A stretch of 64,000 bases of DNA, from positions 1,178,001 through 1,242,000 of the forward strand of contig JANSYK010000002.1 in the NCBI GenBank assembly GCA_024742485.1, in the 5' to 3' direction. Position numbers and translations under genes: made by a program. The notes beneath the pieces were generated by a model. That model searched no databases, was not told the DNA's origin, and saw nothing but the letters and a program-made list of their open reading frames with translations. The stretch's first letter is position 1. Every line of letters begins with the position of its first letter. Below are positions 8,521 to 16,586 of the stretch, piece after piece. Origin of the DNA: Alphaproteobacteria bacterium (GTDB lineage Bacteria; Pseudomonadota; Alphaproteobacteria; Rhizobiales; Rhizobiaceae).

Positions 8521-9158
8521 ATCGTTGTTCCTTCTTCCAGGCGCCTGCGAAAGGCCTTGGCCTGTCCGGCATCGATGTCGCGGCCGGTAAATGTGCGGAA
8601 ATAGGACTCGGTGAGATCAAGCCTTTTGGTCATGCTTTCCTCGATATGAAGTGCGTAATATCCGACCTGGGTGAAATAGATCACCCTGGCGCGCACAAAC
8701 GCGTCGTCTGATGTGAATCCGTGCTTTCGAAAGAAGGCGGCTATGGCTTCGACCCTGCTGTTTTCTTCATGCTGAACCACCGCCCGGATTGCATCGTTGT
8801 GGCGTGCCCAGTCACGGATTGCCTGGTCGATTTGCGAGCTGAATTGTTCGTCATTGACCCACAGATAGAACAGGGACAGGACGCCTTCGGTCAGCGAAGC
8901 GGCCTCCTTGAGAACTTCAGCAATGACACCGGAATTGGCGGCCTGCCAATGGTCGATAATGCACTCCAGAAGATCGTCCCTGTCCTTGAAATGCCAATAG
9001 AAACTGCCACGCGTAGCATCCAGTTCGCGGCCAAGGCGGGTGATTTGAACAGCGTCGATCCCTTCCGGCGCGAGAATTTCCAGCGCGGCATTGATCCAGT
9101 CTTTTCGTCCGAGAACGGATCGTGTGGAGTCGGCCTTTTCGGCTGCGATCGGGGTCAT
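8517..9158 (-). CDS. TetR-family transcriptional regulator
   Basis: A 213-residue regulator. The N-terminal DNA-binding domain reads NAALEILAPEGIDAVQI followed by TRGSFYWHFKDRDDLLECI, a standard TetR helix-turn-helix. The C-terminal half is the helical ligand-binding domain. It is the promoter-proximal gene of a two-gene unit with the MttB-family gene, overlapping it by 4 bases (ATGA). This arrangement suggests autoregulated control of the methyltransferase by a small molecule, perhaps its substrate. Confidence 0.88.
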   Translation of the reverse strand: MTPIAAEKADSTRSVLGRKDWINAALEILAPEGIDAVQITRLGRELDATRGSFYWHFKDRDDLLECIIDHWQAANSGVIAEVLKEAASLTEGVLSLFYLWVNDEQFSSQIDQAIRDWARHNDAIRAVVQHEENSRVEAIAAFFRKHGFTSDDAFVRARVIYFTQVGYYALHIEESMTKRLDLTESYFRTFTGRDIDAGQAKAFRRRLEEGTTI

Positions 9159-9340
9159 GGCATCGCTTCCATACAGGGTTGTATGGAAGCCTACGGTATT
9201 GTATTCATCCGTTCAAGAAAAACCTTGCATCCGGGAATGGCAAATAGGGGCGAATATGAAAATCCGTCGTTTGGCGCCGCGCTGCGATTTGTGAGATCTT
9301 TGCGCGGCGGCCCATCTTGTCTGATAGGCCGGAAAAATCA

Positions 9341-9446
9341 TGCGACAAGCAATTCAGGTTTTGACGGGATCGGAAAAACGTGAATGAATCAATAAAATCA
9401 ATTTCTTGAACCATCGTCACGTTTGTGAAAAAACGTGAAATGTTCC
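9341..9446 (-). repeat. Dispersed two-palindrome repeat, copy A
   Basis: Read on the minus strand this 106-base segment lines up along its length with four other intergenic segments of the window (20061, 34824, 37287, 56050). It has a 5' hairpin with arms CACGTTT and AAACGTG, a middle block TTGATTTTATTGATTCATTCA, and a 3' hairpin whose right arm is TCAAAACCTGAATTGC. The surrounding gene-free stretch 9159-9489, between the TetR gene and the molybdoenzyme gene, holds nothing else I can identify. Confidence 0.75.
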
Positions 9447-9489
9447 AGGAGGTCTGGCGCAACCGACACGAGACGTAGGCCAAGGCGCC

Positions 9490-11712
9490 CTAATCAGCGA
9501 CCGGCTCAATCGTCACGAGACAGGTTTGGGCGGCAGTTGCCTGAGCCAGCGTCGATGTGGCGATATCCGGCGTCAGAGCATTCGGGTTGCCGCCCGAGTC
9601 CACATCGGCTGGCCCGCCGACAAACCACGGCCCTGTTTCCATGATCGCGACTCCCGGGCGAACCATCTGCGAGACGGTAATGCTGGCAAGGCAGGCGCCG
9701 CGCGGTGAGGAAACGCGCACCGGATCGCCTTCAGCAAGCGTCCGTTTCGCCAATTCGCATGGATGCACACAAATGGTTGGCGCTTCGGCGAGGCTGGTCT
9801 GCCCGAGTTGGCTGTGCAGGAACTTCTTCGGTTGGCGTGTCAGCAGCGCAAGCTCATGGCCTTGCGCATTCCCCAACCATTCGGCTGGCGCCATCCAGGC
9901 CGGATGACCCGGCACGTCGTCATAGCCGAAGGAACTGATGCGGGGAGACGCCAGTTCGATCCGCCCGCTTGGCGTTTCCAGGGCATGTTCGGCGGGGTTC
10001 CGGCGAAAGGCTTCAAGGTAGATTTCAGGCGTTTCTGGTGGCGCCACGTGCCAGATATTTTGCTCTTTCAGGGTTTCGAATTCTGGTGCGGCAAGGCCCT
10101 GCCGCGAGGCCTTCTCTTCAGTGCCACGCCAAAGATGTTTTAGCCAGGCGTCTTCGTCCCGGCCTTCGGTGAAGGTACTGCTGGTGCCTGTCAGATCTGC
10201 CAGGTCACTGAAGATATCGAAATCATTGCGCGCCTGTCCGACCGGATCGATCAGTTTTGGCATGAAGAACACATGAGGATCGCGCGATGAACCACCGATG
10301 TCGGAGCGTTCGAGACTGGTGGTTGCCGGAAAGACCAGATCGGCGCGTTTGGCGGTCGCTGTCCAGAATTGCTCATGCACAATGATGGTGTCCGGACGGG
10401 CCCACAGGCGCTCGAGCCGGAAGAGATCCTGTGCATGATGGAAGGGATTGCCGCCGGCCCAATAGATCAGTTTTGTGTCGGGAAACGTGACGTGACCGCC
10501 ATTGAAGGCAATCGTCTTCCCCGGATTTTCGAGCATGTCGGCCAACCGTGCGACCGGTATCGCCATGTTGGCGGGATTGCCCGGGATCGGCAGGCTGGGC
10601 ACCAGGCCCTTCCGTGCACCCTGTCCGACCGCATTGAGAGAACCGTAGCCGAATGTGAAGCCGCCTCCTGGCAGACCAATCTGTCCCAGCAATGCCGCCA
10701 GCGCGATGAGTGCCCAATGGGTCTGCTCCCCGTGATGCGCCCGTTGCAGAGACCAGCTCGCCGTCAGCATCACCCGGCCCGTTTCGATACGGTCGGCGAG
10801 CGCCATCAGGGTTTCGACCGGAATGTCGGCGATACCGGCGGCCCATTCCAGGGATTTTTCCTGCCCGTCACTCTTTCCTTCGAGGTAGGAAATCAGGGTA
10901 TCACCGCCGGAACAGAAACGGTCCAGAAAATCCAGATCCGCGCGATTGCGGCGGAGCATCTCGCGGCACAGGCCCAGCATCAACGCGGTATCGGTGCCCG
11001 GCCTCGGTGCAATCCACTCCGCATTGGATTGCGGTGGAATGTCGTCGGCAACCGGACTGACGATAACGAATTTGGTTCCCTTCCGGTGCGCCCTTTCGAT
11101 GTGGTCCGGCATGTGATGGAAGCCGGCGCCGCCCGACGTCACGCGCCAGTTTTTCGGATTGAGACCGCCAAAGGCCACCAGGGTGTCGGTATTGCCGGCA
11201 ATGCTGTCCCAGCTCGTTGCGGCGCCCGAAACCGCCTCGTGCCCGCCCACAACATGCTGCAGGATGATCTGGGCAGCCCCCCAGCTGTAATTTCCCACCT
11301 GATCGGTAAAGCCGCCAAATGTGCCGAAAAACCTGCGGACCTGACTGCGTGCATGGTGAAATCGCCCGGCACTCGACCAGCCATACGAGCCGGCAAAAAT
11401 CGACCTGTATCCTGATGTGTCGCGGACCCGCTGCACTTCCTCGGCGGCAAGTTGCAGGGCCAGGTCCCAATCGATGGGGATCATCTTGTCCCGACCGCGA
11501 GCGGCTCCATCCGACCGATCCCTATGGCGCAACCAGCTCTCGCGGGCATGGGGTTGGCTCACCCGGCGGTCAGAATAGACCAGTTCGGGAAGCGCACCGA
11601 TCATGTCAGCGTCTGCGCCACCGCCCTTCCAGGGAGATGTAGCCGTCAGGCGGCCCTTGGAAACCTCCGCCTCGAAGGCGCCCCAATGGCACAGGCTGAT
11701 GGGTTTGGCCAT
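9490..11712 (-). CDS. Molybdopterin-dependent oxidoreductase, DMSO/biotin-sulfoxide reductase type
   Basis: A 740-residue enzyme of the DMSO/TMAO/biotin sulfoxide reductase family. The N-terminal CHWGAFEA and the GSYGWSSAGRFHHA segment (about residues 108-121) match the region that carries the serine molybdenum ligand in this family. The middle and C-terminal molybdopterin-binding domains follow (WAGGNPFHH, NDFDIFSDLA, LALLTRQPKKFLHSQLG). There is no twin-arginine signal peptide and no N-terminal iron-sulfur cysteine motif, so it should be cytoplasmic, like BisC. Last gene of a minus-strand operon with a tautomerase, an SDR, a DapA-like enzyme and a TRAP transporter; 3 bases separate it from the tautomerase. 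Natural substrate unknown. Confidence 0.88.
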   Translation of the reverse strand: MAKPISLCHWGAFEAEVSKGRLTATSPWKGGGADADMIGALPELVYSDRRVSQPHARESWLRHRDRSDGAARGRDKMIPIDWDLALQLAAEEVQRVRDTSGYRSIFAGSYGWSSAGRFHHARSQVRRFFGTFGGFTDQVGNYSWGAAQIILQHVVGGHEAVSGAATSWDSIAGNTDTLVAFGGLNPKNWRVTSGGAGFHHMPDHIERAHRKGTKFVIVSPVADDIPPQSNAEWIAPRPGTDTALMLGLCREMLRRNRADLDFLDRFCSGGDTLISYLEGKSDGQEKSLEWAAGIADIPVETLMALADRIETGRVMLTASWSLQRAHHGEQTHWALIALAALLGQIGLPGGGFTFGYGSLNAVGQGARKGLVPSLPIPGNPANMAIPVARLADMLENPGKTIAFNGGHVTFPDTKLIYWAGGNPFHHAQDLFRLERLWARPDTIIVHEQFWTATAKRADLVFPATTSLERSDIGGSSRDPHVFFMPKLIDPVGQARNDFDIFSDLADLTGTSSTFTEGRDEDAWLKHLWRGTEEKASRQGLAAPEFETLKEQNIWHVAPPETPEIYLEAFRRNPAEHALETPSGRIELASPRISSFGYDDVPGHPAWMAPAEWLGNAQGHELALLTRQPKKFLHSQLGQTSLAEAPTICVHPCELAKRTLAEGDPVRVSSPRGACLASITVSQMVRPGVAIMETGPWFVGGPADVDSGGNPNALTPDIATSTLAQATAAQTCLVTIEPVAD

Positions 11713-11715
11713 GGA

Positions 11716-11922
11716 TCAGGTTTCGCCGCGCTTGGCCTTGCGTTCGGTAATGGTCTCACCGCCAACGGTCCAGTCGTCGGCGGGCACGTCATCGAACACC
11801 ACATAGACATGTTCGGCGTGCCCGCCGCAATGGCGCACGATGGTGTCGGTGATCTCGACGGCAGCGGCTTTCTTTTGCGCCGATGTCCTGCCCGTGGCCA
11901 TGGTAACCCTGACGATTGGCAT
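11716..11922 (-). CDS. 4-oxalocrotonate tautomerase family protein
   Basis: A 68-residue protein. After removal of Met it begins with Pro (PIVRVTMATGR), the amino-terminal catalytic base of the tautomerase superfamily, and keeps Arg11. VFDDVPADDWTVGG near residues 42-55 matches the family's core strand and turn. The second catalytic Arg of 4-OT (Arg39) is not evident, as in several homologues with other activities. It lies between the SDR and the molybdoenzyme on the minus strand with very short gaps, and likely tautomerises an enol/keto acid intermediate in the pathway coded by this operon. Confidence 0.85.
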   Translation of the reverse strand: MPIVRVTMATGRTSAQKKAAAVEITDTIVRHCGGHAEHVYVVFDDVPADDWTVGGETITERKAKRGET

Positions 11923-11934
11923 GGATATTCTCCT

Positions 11935-12705
11935 TCATATAAGGGACAGGCCGCCATCGACCCTGAGTGTCTGGCCGGTGATGTGGGCGGCCTCGTCGCT
12001 GAGAAAGAACGCCACCGCAGCCGCGATGTCAGCCGGCCTTGCAAGTCGGCCGTCCGGTGTCATGTCGGCGGCTGACTGCCAGGCGCTGGTCGACAGGGCC
12101 GAATGACCGGACGTCTCCTTTTCGGTAAAGCCCGGCGATACGCAATTGACCGTGATGCCCTCGCCGGCAACCTGTGCGGCAAAGGTTCGTGCCATGGCCT
12201 CCATGGCGCCCTTTGCCGCTGCCGTTGCCGGGAACATCCGGCCCCCCGGCACCTGATCGACCACGAAAGATGTTATGGCAACCACCCTGCCATGATCCGA
12301 TGCGATCAGATGCGGGAGCGCCGCCGTTATGAGTTCGAAAAAGGCACCGGTAATCACGGTGTGGGAATGATCGAGGTCTTCGCGCGTCATTTCGCCGACC
12401 GATTTGTGGAGGGCAAAGCCAGCATTGGAAACGACCCGGTCAAGATGGCCGAATTGTTCAATGGCCTCATCGACAAGACCGGTTGCCACATCCGTATCGC
12501 CCAGATCGCCAGTCAGTACGGAAACATCAGCGCCTGATTCCCTTGCCTGTTGTGCCACCTGTTCCAGCAGGGCGATTTTTTCACCTTCCTTGCCGCCGCG
12601 CGCGTGCAAGACCAGACTTTCGCCCTGTGCCGCAATGCGTCTGGCGGTAGCGGCGCCGATGCCGCTCGATGCGCCGGTAATCAGGGTGACGCGCTGTTCC
12701 GTCAA
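11935..12705 (-). CDS. SDR-family oxidoreductase with Tyr replaced in the YxxxK motif
   Basis: A 256-residue classical-length SDR. TGASSGIG (10-17) binds the cofactor, VSNAG (92-96) replaces NNAG, Ser146 occupies the catalytic Ser position, and the C-terminal PGFTEKE and ITGQTLRVDGG are typical of the FabG-like group. The YxxxK motif reads TAAAK (161-165), so Lys is kept but Tyr is Thr. This makes ordinary hydride-transfer catalysis doubtful. The start appears to be TTG at 12705, two bases past the stop of the DapA-like gene, consistent with translational coupling. Part of the TRAP-linked operon. Confidence 0.83.
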   Translation of the reverse strand: MTEQRVTLITGASSGIGAATARRIAAQGESLVLHARGGKEGEKIALLEQVAQQARESGADVSVLTGDLGDTDVATGLVDEAIEQFGHLDRVVSNAGFALHKSVGEMTREDLDHSHTVITGAFFELITAALPHLIASDHGRVVAITSFVVDQVPGGRMFPATAAAKGAMEAMARTFAAQVAGEGITVNCVSPGFTEKETSGHSALSTSAWQSAADMTPDGRLARPADIAAAVAFFLSDEAAHITGQTLRVDGGLSLI

Positions 12706-12707
12706 GG

Positions 12708-13646
12708 TCAGGCCGCCCGTGCCTGGCCGTCGACCTTGAAACCATAGGTCCGGTCCAGACCCAGTTTGGCGACAATGTCGAGACCCTTTTGCAACTGTGC
12801 GCCTTCAAACGGCTTCAAGGGCTTGCGCAAAGGGCCGGACGGCAGGCCCACCGCCCGCATCAGGCTCTTGATCGCCACCGGGTTGATGGCCGAATAAGCG
12901 TAGTGCAGCATGTCTAGATTGTGCAGATAGGCGTGTTGAAAATTCTTCGCATCATCTGCGTTTTCCCACGGCTTCGAGATGGTGGCGAACTCTCGCGGAA
13001 TGATGTTTCCAGTCATGTTTGCCGTACCGTCGCCACCCAATGACATGGTGGGCACGACAAGGCCGAGATTGGGTGAACAGCAACACATGATCGACAGGTC
13101 CGGCTTGGCGGCACACATCTGCGCCACCTGGCCCACACGCGTGGTGCTTTCCTTCAACACGACCATGTTGGGATGTTTGGCCAGACGCAACAGATTATCC
13201 CAATGCAGATCGGTTTTGACCCGGGGCGGATTGTTGTAGAAGCCGATCGGAAAATCGGCGCTATCGCAAACCTCCTCCACATAGTCGGTGATGTCATCAT
13301 TGGACGCGCAAATATAGGCGGGTGCCGCAATGATGGCACCATCCGCGCCTTCACCCTGCGCGAAGCGGACCATGTCAATCGTCGCCTGGGTATTGTTGCC
13401 CGAACAGCCGTAATATTTGAGAATGCCTTTGGATTCCATTTTTGCCGTTTCGGTGATGATCTGCCTTTTTTCCTCGGGCGAAAGCATCGATACCTCGCCG
13501 GTGGACCCCATGATCAACACGGCTTCCGTGCCGTTCTCCGCATGAAACTGCAGCAGGGTACGGAATCCTTCCATGTCGATCGAGCCATCCGCATTCATCG
13601 GCGTCACCAGAGCGACGAAACTGCCCTTGGGTTTGATATGTGTCAT
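12708..13646 (-). CDS. DapA-family lyase/aldolase (dihydrodipicolinate synthase/N-acetylneuraminate lyase family)
   Basis: A 312-residue class I aldolase-type TIM barrel. Family marks are GSTGEVSML near residues 47-55 (the pyruvate-carboxylate-binding turn), the Tyr in APAY, and the Schiff-base Lys in MVVLKEST. Start fixed at the ATG at 13646 by GAGGAGA upstream. A long open extension upstream of it has no such site. The gene lies next to a TRAP transporter, not lysine genes, so it is more likely a catabolic aldolase or dehydratase for an imported organic or sugar acid than true DapA. Confidence 0.87.
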   Translation of the reverse strand: MTHIKPKGSFVALVTPMNADGSIDMEGFRTLLQFHAENGTEAVLIMGSTGEVSMLSPEEKRQIITETAKMESKGILKYYGCSGNNTQATIDMVRFAQGEGADGAIIAAPAYICASNDDITDYVEEVCDSADFPIGFYNNPPRVKTDLHWDNLLRLAKHPNMVVLKESTTRVGQVAQMCAAKPDLSIMCCCSPNLGLVVPTMSLGGDGTANMTGNIIPREFATISKPWENADDAKNFQHAYLHNLDMLHYAYSAINPVAIKSLMRAVGLPSGPLRKPLKPFEGAQLQKGLDIVAKLGLDRTYGFKVDGQARAA

Positions 13647-13672
13647 TTTCGTCTCCTCATTGTGCTTTGGAT

Positions 13673-14962
13673 TCAAAAGATATTGGGAAAGGCGAGCTTC
13701 GGCAGTCCGAGAACGATATCCGGCACGAAGATCGACAATATGGCGATCATCACCGTCAACAGGACAATGGGGATGACCGCGAGCATCGCCTTGCCGAGCG
13801 GCACATCGCCGATCTGGGCGGCAATCAGCAGGCAAATTCCATAGGGTGGGGTGATCAGCCCGACCGACAGGACAATCGTGGCTAGAACGCCCATATGTAC
13901 CGGATTCATTCCGGCCGTATCGCCGAGCCCCTGAATGATCGGCAGGAAGATCAACACCGCCGAAATGGGGTTGAGAACGGTTCCGATCAGCAGCAGAAAC
14001 CCGATCAGCAACAGCATGATCCCCACCGGGTCGTTGGTCTGGCTGGTGATGAATCCGACCACGATATCGGCGGCGCCCAGAAAGGCGATGAGCCAGCCGA
14101 AGATTCCGGCGCCGGCCACCGTGAAGAGGGGCACGGAAAACTCCAGTGTCGCGCGTGTCAGGTGCCCCGGAAGGTCACGCAGCGGCACATCGCGGTAGAC
14201 GAGAAAGGTCAGGATCAGCGCCCAGGCAACGGCGCTGATCGCCGCCTCCGTCGGCGTGAAAAAGCCGGCAATCACACCACCGAGCACAAATACCGGGATC
14301 AGCATGGCGGCCGATCCGCGCAGCAGCGACCGTCCCAGTGCTCTTACGCCGGGAAACGGGTTGGACGGGTATCCTTCCCGCACGGCCATTACATAGGCAT
14401 AGGCCATCATCGCCAGGCCGATGGTGACCCCCGGAACGATGCCCCCGAGAAAAAGCGCACCGATGGATACGTTTCCGAAAGCGCCGTAGACGATCAGGAT
14501 GATCGAAGGTGGAATGATGACCCCCAGGGTCGATGAGGCCGCGGTCAGGGCAACGGAAAATGCCGGACTGTACCCTGCCTTCTTCATCGCCGGGATCAGG
14601 ATCGAACCAACCGATGCCGTGTCGGCCGCCGCGGAGCCGGAGAGGGAGGCGAAAACCATCGAGACAAAGACATTGACCTGTCCGAGACCGCCGCGCACGT
14701 GACCGACCGAGGCGTTGGCGACATCGAGCAGGCGGCCGGTGATCGAGCCGGCATTGAGTATCCGGCCGAGAAACATGAAAAACGGAACAGCGAGCAGTGT
14801 GAAACTGTCAATGTTGGAATACATCTGATTGATGACGGAGGTCAGCGGCAGGTCTTCCCACAGAATCACCGCCACCGACGACAGGATCAGTGAAAAGCCG
14901 ATATTGACCCGGAACGCAACCAGCACGAAAAACCCGCCCAGCAGCAACACCAGCGGATTCAT
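13673..14962 (-). CDS. dctM: TRAP transporter large permease DctM
   Basis: A 429-residue, very hydrophobic protein with about a dozen membrane segments. It contains FASLSGSAAADTASVGSIL and IPPSIILIVYG, signature stretches of DctM, and TVLNPISAVLIFLPI in the second half. It forms the sodium-driven channel of a tripartite transporter in the inner membrane. The ATG at 14962 overlaps the dctQ stop (ATGA), which fixes the start and shows translational coupling. Confidence 0.93.
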   Translation of the reverse strand: MNPLVLLLGGFFVLVAFRVNIGFSLILSSVAVILWEDLPLTSVINQMYSNIDSFTLLAVPFFMFLGRILNAGSITGRLLDVANASVGHVRGGLGQVNVFVSMVFASLSGSAAADTASVGSILIPAMKKAGYSPAFSVALTAASSTLGVIIPPSIILIVYGAFGNVSIGALFLGGIVPGVTIGLAMMAYAYVMAVREGYPSNPFPGVRALGRSLLRGSAAMLIPVFVLGGVIAGFFTPTEAAISAVAWALILTFLVYRDVPLRDLPGHLTRATLEFSVPLFTVAGAGIFGWLIAFLGAADIVVGFITSQTNDPVGIMLLLIGFLLLIGTVLNPISAVLIFLPIIQGLGDTAGMNPVHMGVLATIVLSVGLITPPYGICLLIAAQIGDVPLGKAMLAVIPIVLLTVMIAILSIFVPDIVLGLPKLAFPNIF

Positions 14963-15417
14963 TTGCGCAAGCCTTCCAGGGTGGTTTCGATCAGGAACAG
15001 GGCCATGCACACACCGCCAAGCGGGATGGGGACAAAGAACCAGAATTCCGAGATGCCGAGCGCCGGCGAGGTCCGGTTAAGACCGATCTGGCTCATCAGA
15101 TAGCCGTTCCAGACGAGCACATAAATCACAATGGCCGAGGCGACGACCGGTATGATGACCGGCAGAAGATTGAAACGTCCGTGCGGCGGCCAGATATCGA
15201 CGACGTAGTGCTGTCCCTGCCGAAAGGCCAGGGCGGCGCCGAGAAAGATGCACCAGGAAAACAGGAGTTGCGCCATGTCCAGCGTCCAGATCATCGGGAC
15301 CTGCAAAATGTTGCGTGCCACGACCTGGATGAATACGACAAGGATCAGTCCTGCGAACAGGCCGGACAGGGCATAGCCGAAGACACGCACTAACGTGCTG
15401 TTGAAGCGGTTCAGCAT
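14959..15417 (-). CDS. dctQ: TRAP transporter small permease DctQ
   Basis: A 152-residue protein with four predicted membrane segments, the usual architecture of DctQ. The conserved core reads WTLDMAQLLFSWCIFLGAALAF. It stabilises DctM and helps dock the substrate-binding protein. It lies 73 bases downstream of dctP; a strong hairpin fills much of that gap. It overlaps dctM by 4 bases. Confidence 0.9.
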   Translation of the reverse strand: MLNRFNSTLVRVFGYALSGLFAGLILVVFIQVVARNILQVPMIWTLDMAQLLFSWCIFLGAALAFRQGQHYVVDIWPPHGRFNLLPVIIPVVASAIVIYVLVWNGYLMSQIGLNRTSPALGISEFWFFVPIPLGGVCMALFLIETTLEGLRK

Positions 15418-15448
15418 TGAGGAATTCCCGCGGCCCGAAAGCCGAAAA

Positions 15449-15472
15449 GAGAGGGCGGTAAACCGCCCTCTC
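15449..15472 (-). terminator. Intra-operon hairpin between dctP and dctQ
   Basis: On the minus strand an 11-bp perfect GC-rich stem (GAGAGGGCGGT paired with ACCGCCCTCTC, arms 15449-15459 and 15462-15472) with a tiny loop is followed by TTTT. It begins 18 bases after the dctP stop. It could be a partial terminator or an mRNA-stabilising hairpin that lets the binding protein be made in excess over the permeases. Confidence 0.7.
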
Positions 15473-15490
15473 GCAGTTTGATCGACTTGA

Positions 15491-16480
15491 TCAGTTGCCG
15501 TTGATCGCGCCCATTGCCGGTTCCAGGCCCAATTCCGTAGCCAGGGACGCCTGAAGCGGTGCGAGGGCCGATTTGAATTCGGTCACATCCGGCTTGGTGA
15601 CCGTCACGCCATGCTCGGACTTCAGCTTCTCCACCAGTTCGGTCTCATATTTCTGCGCCATCTCGATGCCGAGCACGGATGCTTCCGCAGCCACCTCTTC
15701 GATCATTTTCTGCTGGTCCGGCGTGAGCTTGTCCCAGGCCCTCTGGCTGATGGAAACATGATTGACCTGGATGGTGTGGCCGGTCAGGGCAAGGTAAGGG
15801 GCGACTTCATAAAGCTTGGAACCCGTATAGCCCGGAATCGAGCTTTCAAGCGCCTCGGCGACACCGGTCTGGACGGCTGCGTAGAGCTCACCCCAAGCAA
15901 CGGTGACCGGCAACGTTCCGAGCTCGGCCCAGGTTTTTGAGATCATCGGCGAGGGCGGTGTGCGCATCTTGAAGCCGGAGATATCCGCCAGAGCATTGAC
16001 CGGGCCCTTGGCATTGGAAAGATTTCGGGTGCCCGAACCACCCAGCGCCAGGAGGCGCATATTCAGTGAATGATCACCATAGGCTTTCTGAAAGAAGGCC
16101 TCCGCCGGTGTGCCGGGTCCGACCCGTGACATCAGGTCGTCAAAACCCGCAAAGAGGTAAGGCATCGAAAACACTTGATATTCAGGCACCTGCTTGACGG
16201 CATTGTTGGTGGAGCTGATCATCAGGTCGATGGTGCCGAGCCCCATCTCGCCGATCACCGCGGGATCTTTGCCCAACTGTCCCGCATCGAATACCTTGAT
16301 CTCGATGGCGCCGTCCGAGCGCTTGGCCACTTCCTCGGCCATGAAATTGGCCATGTCATTGTAAGGGTGAGGCGATTTCACCAATGTGTGCAGGCGCATA
16401 TTGACGTCGGCCGCAAGAGCGCTGCTTGCCGCGATAACCGAGGCGACCAGGGCTGACCCGATCAGATTCCATCCACGCAT
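15491..16480 (-). CDS. dctP: TRAP transporter substrate-binding protein DctP
   Basis: A 329-residue periplasmic solute receptor. Start at the ATG at 16480 with GGGAGA upstream. The signal peptide runs MRGWNLIG to about SSALA, then the mature DctP fold: LVKSPHPYND near the N-terminus, the Arg-containing LGGSGTRNLSN and GFKMRTPPSP stretches that hold the carboxylate of the ligand, and a helical C-terminus. The family takes up C4-dicarboxylates, keto acids, sugar acids and other organic anions; the ligand here is unknown. First structural gene of the operon reaching to 9490, 106 bases downstream of the LysR gene. Confidence 0.92.
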   Translation of the reverse strand: MRGWNLIGSALVASVIAASSALAADVNMRLHTLVKSPHPYNDMANFMAEEVAKRSDGAIEIKVFDAGQLGKDPAVIGEMGLGTIDLMISSTNNAVKQVPEYQVFSMPYLFAGFDDLMSRVGPGTPAEAFFQKAYGDHSLNMRLLALGGSGTRNLSNAKGPVNALADISGFKMRTPPSPMISKTWAELGTLPVTVAWGELYAAVQTGVAEALESSIPGYTGSKLYEVAPYLALTGHTIQVNHVSISQRAWDKLTPDQQKMIEEVAAEASVLGIEMAQKYETELVEKLKSEHGVTVTKPDVTEFKSALAPLQASLATELGLEPAMGAINGN

Positions 16481-16586
16481 GACTGTTCTCCCATTGTGAT
16501 TGAGGTGGTTCTGATCCAAAACTTGGCAAATTAACGCATGCTGTCAAATGCCTAATGCGCAATTTTGAATGTCATTTGGTTATCTA

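Noticed and set aside
12708-13646. True lysine-pathway dapA
   Set aside because: The neighbours are a TRAP transporter and catabolic-type enzymes, and the DapA superfamily has many catabolic members, so the gene symbol dapA is not justified.
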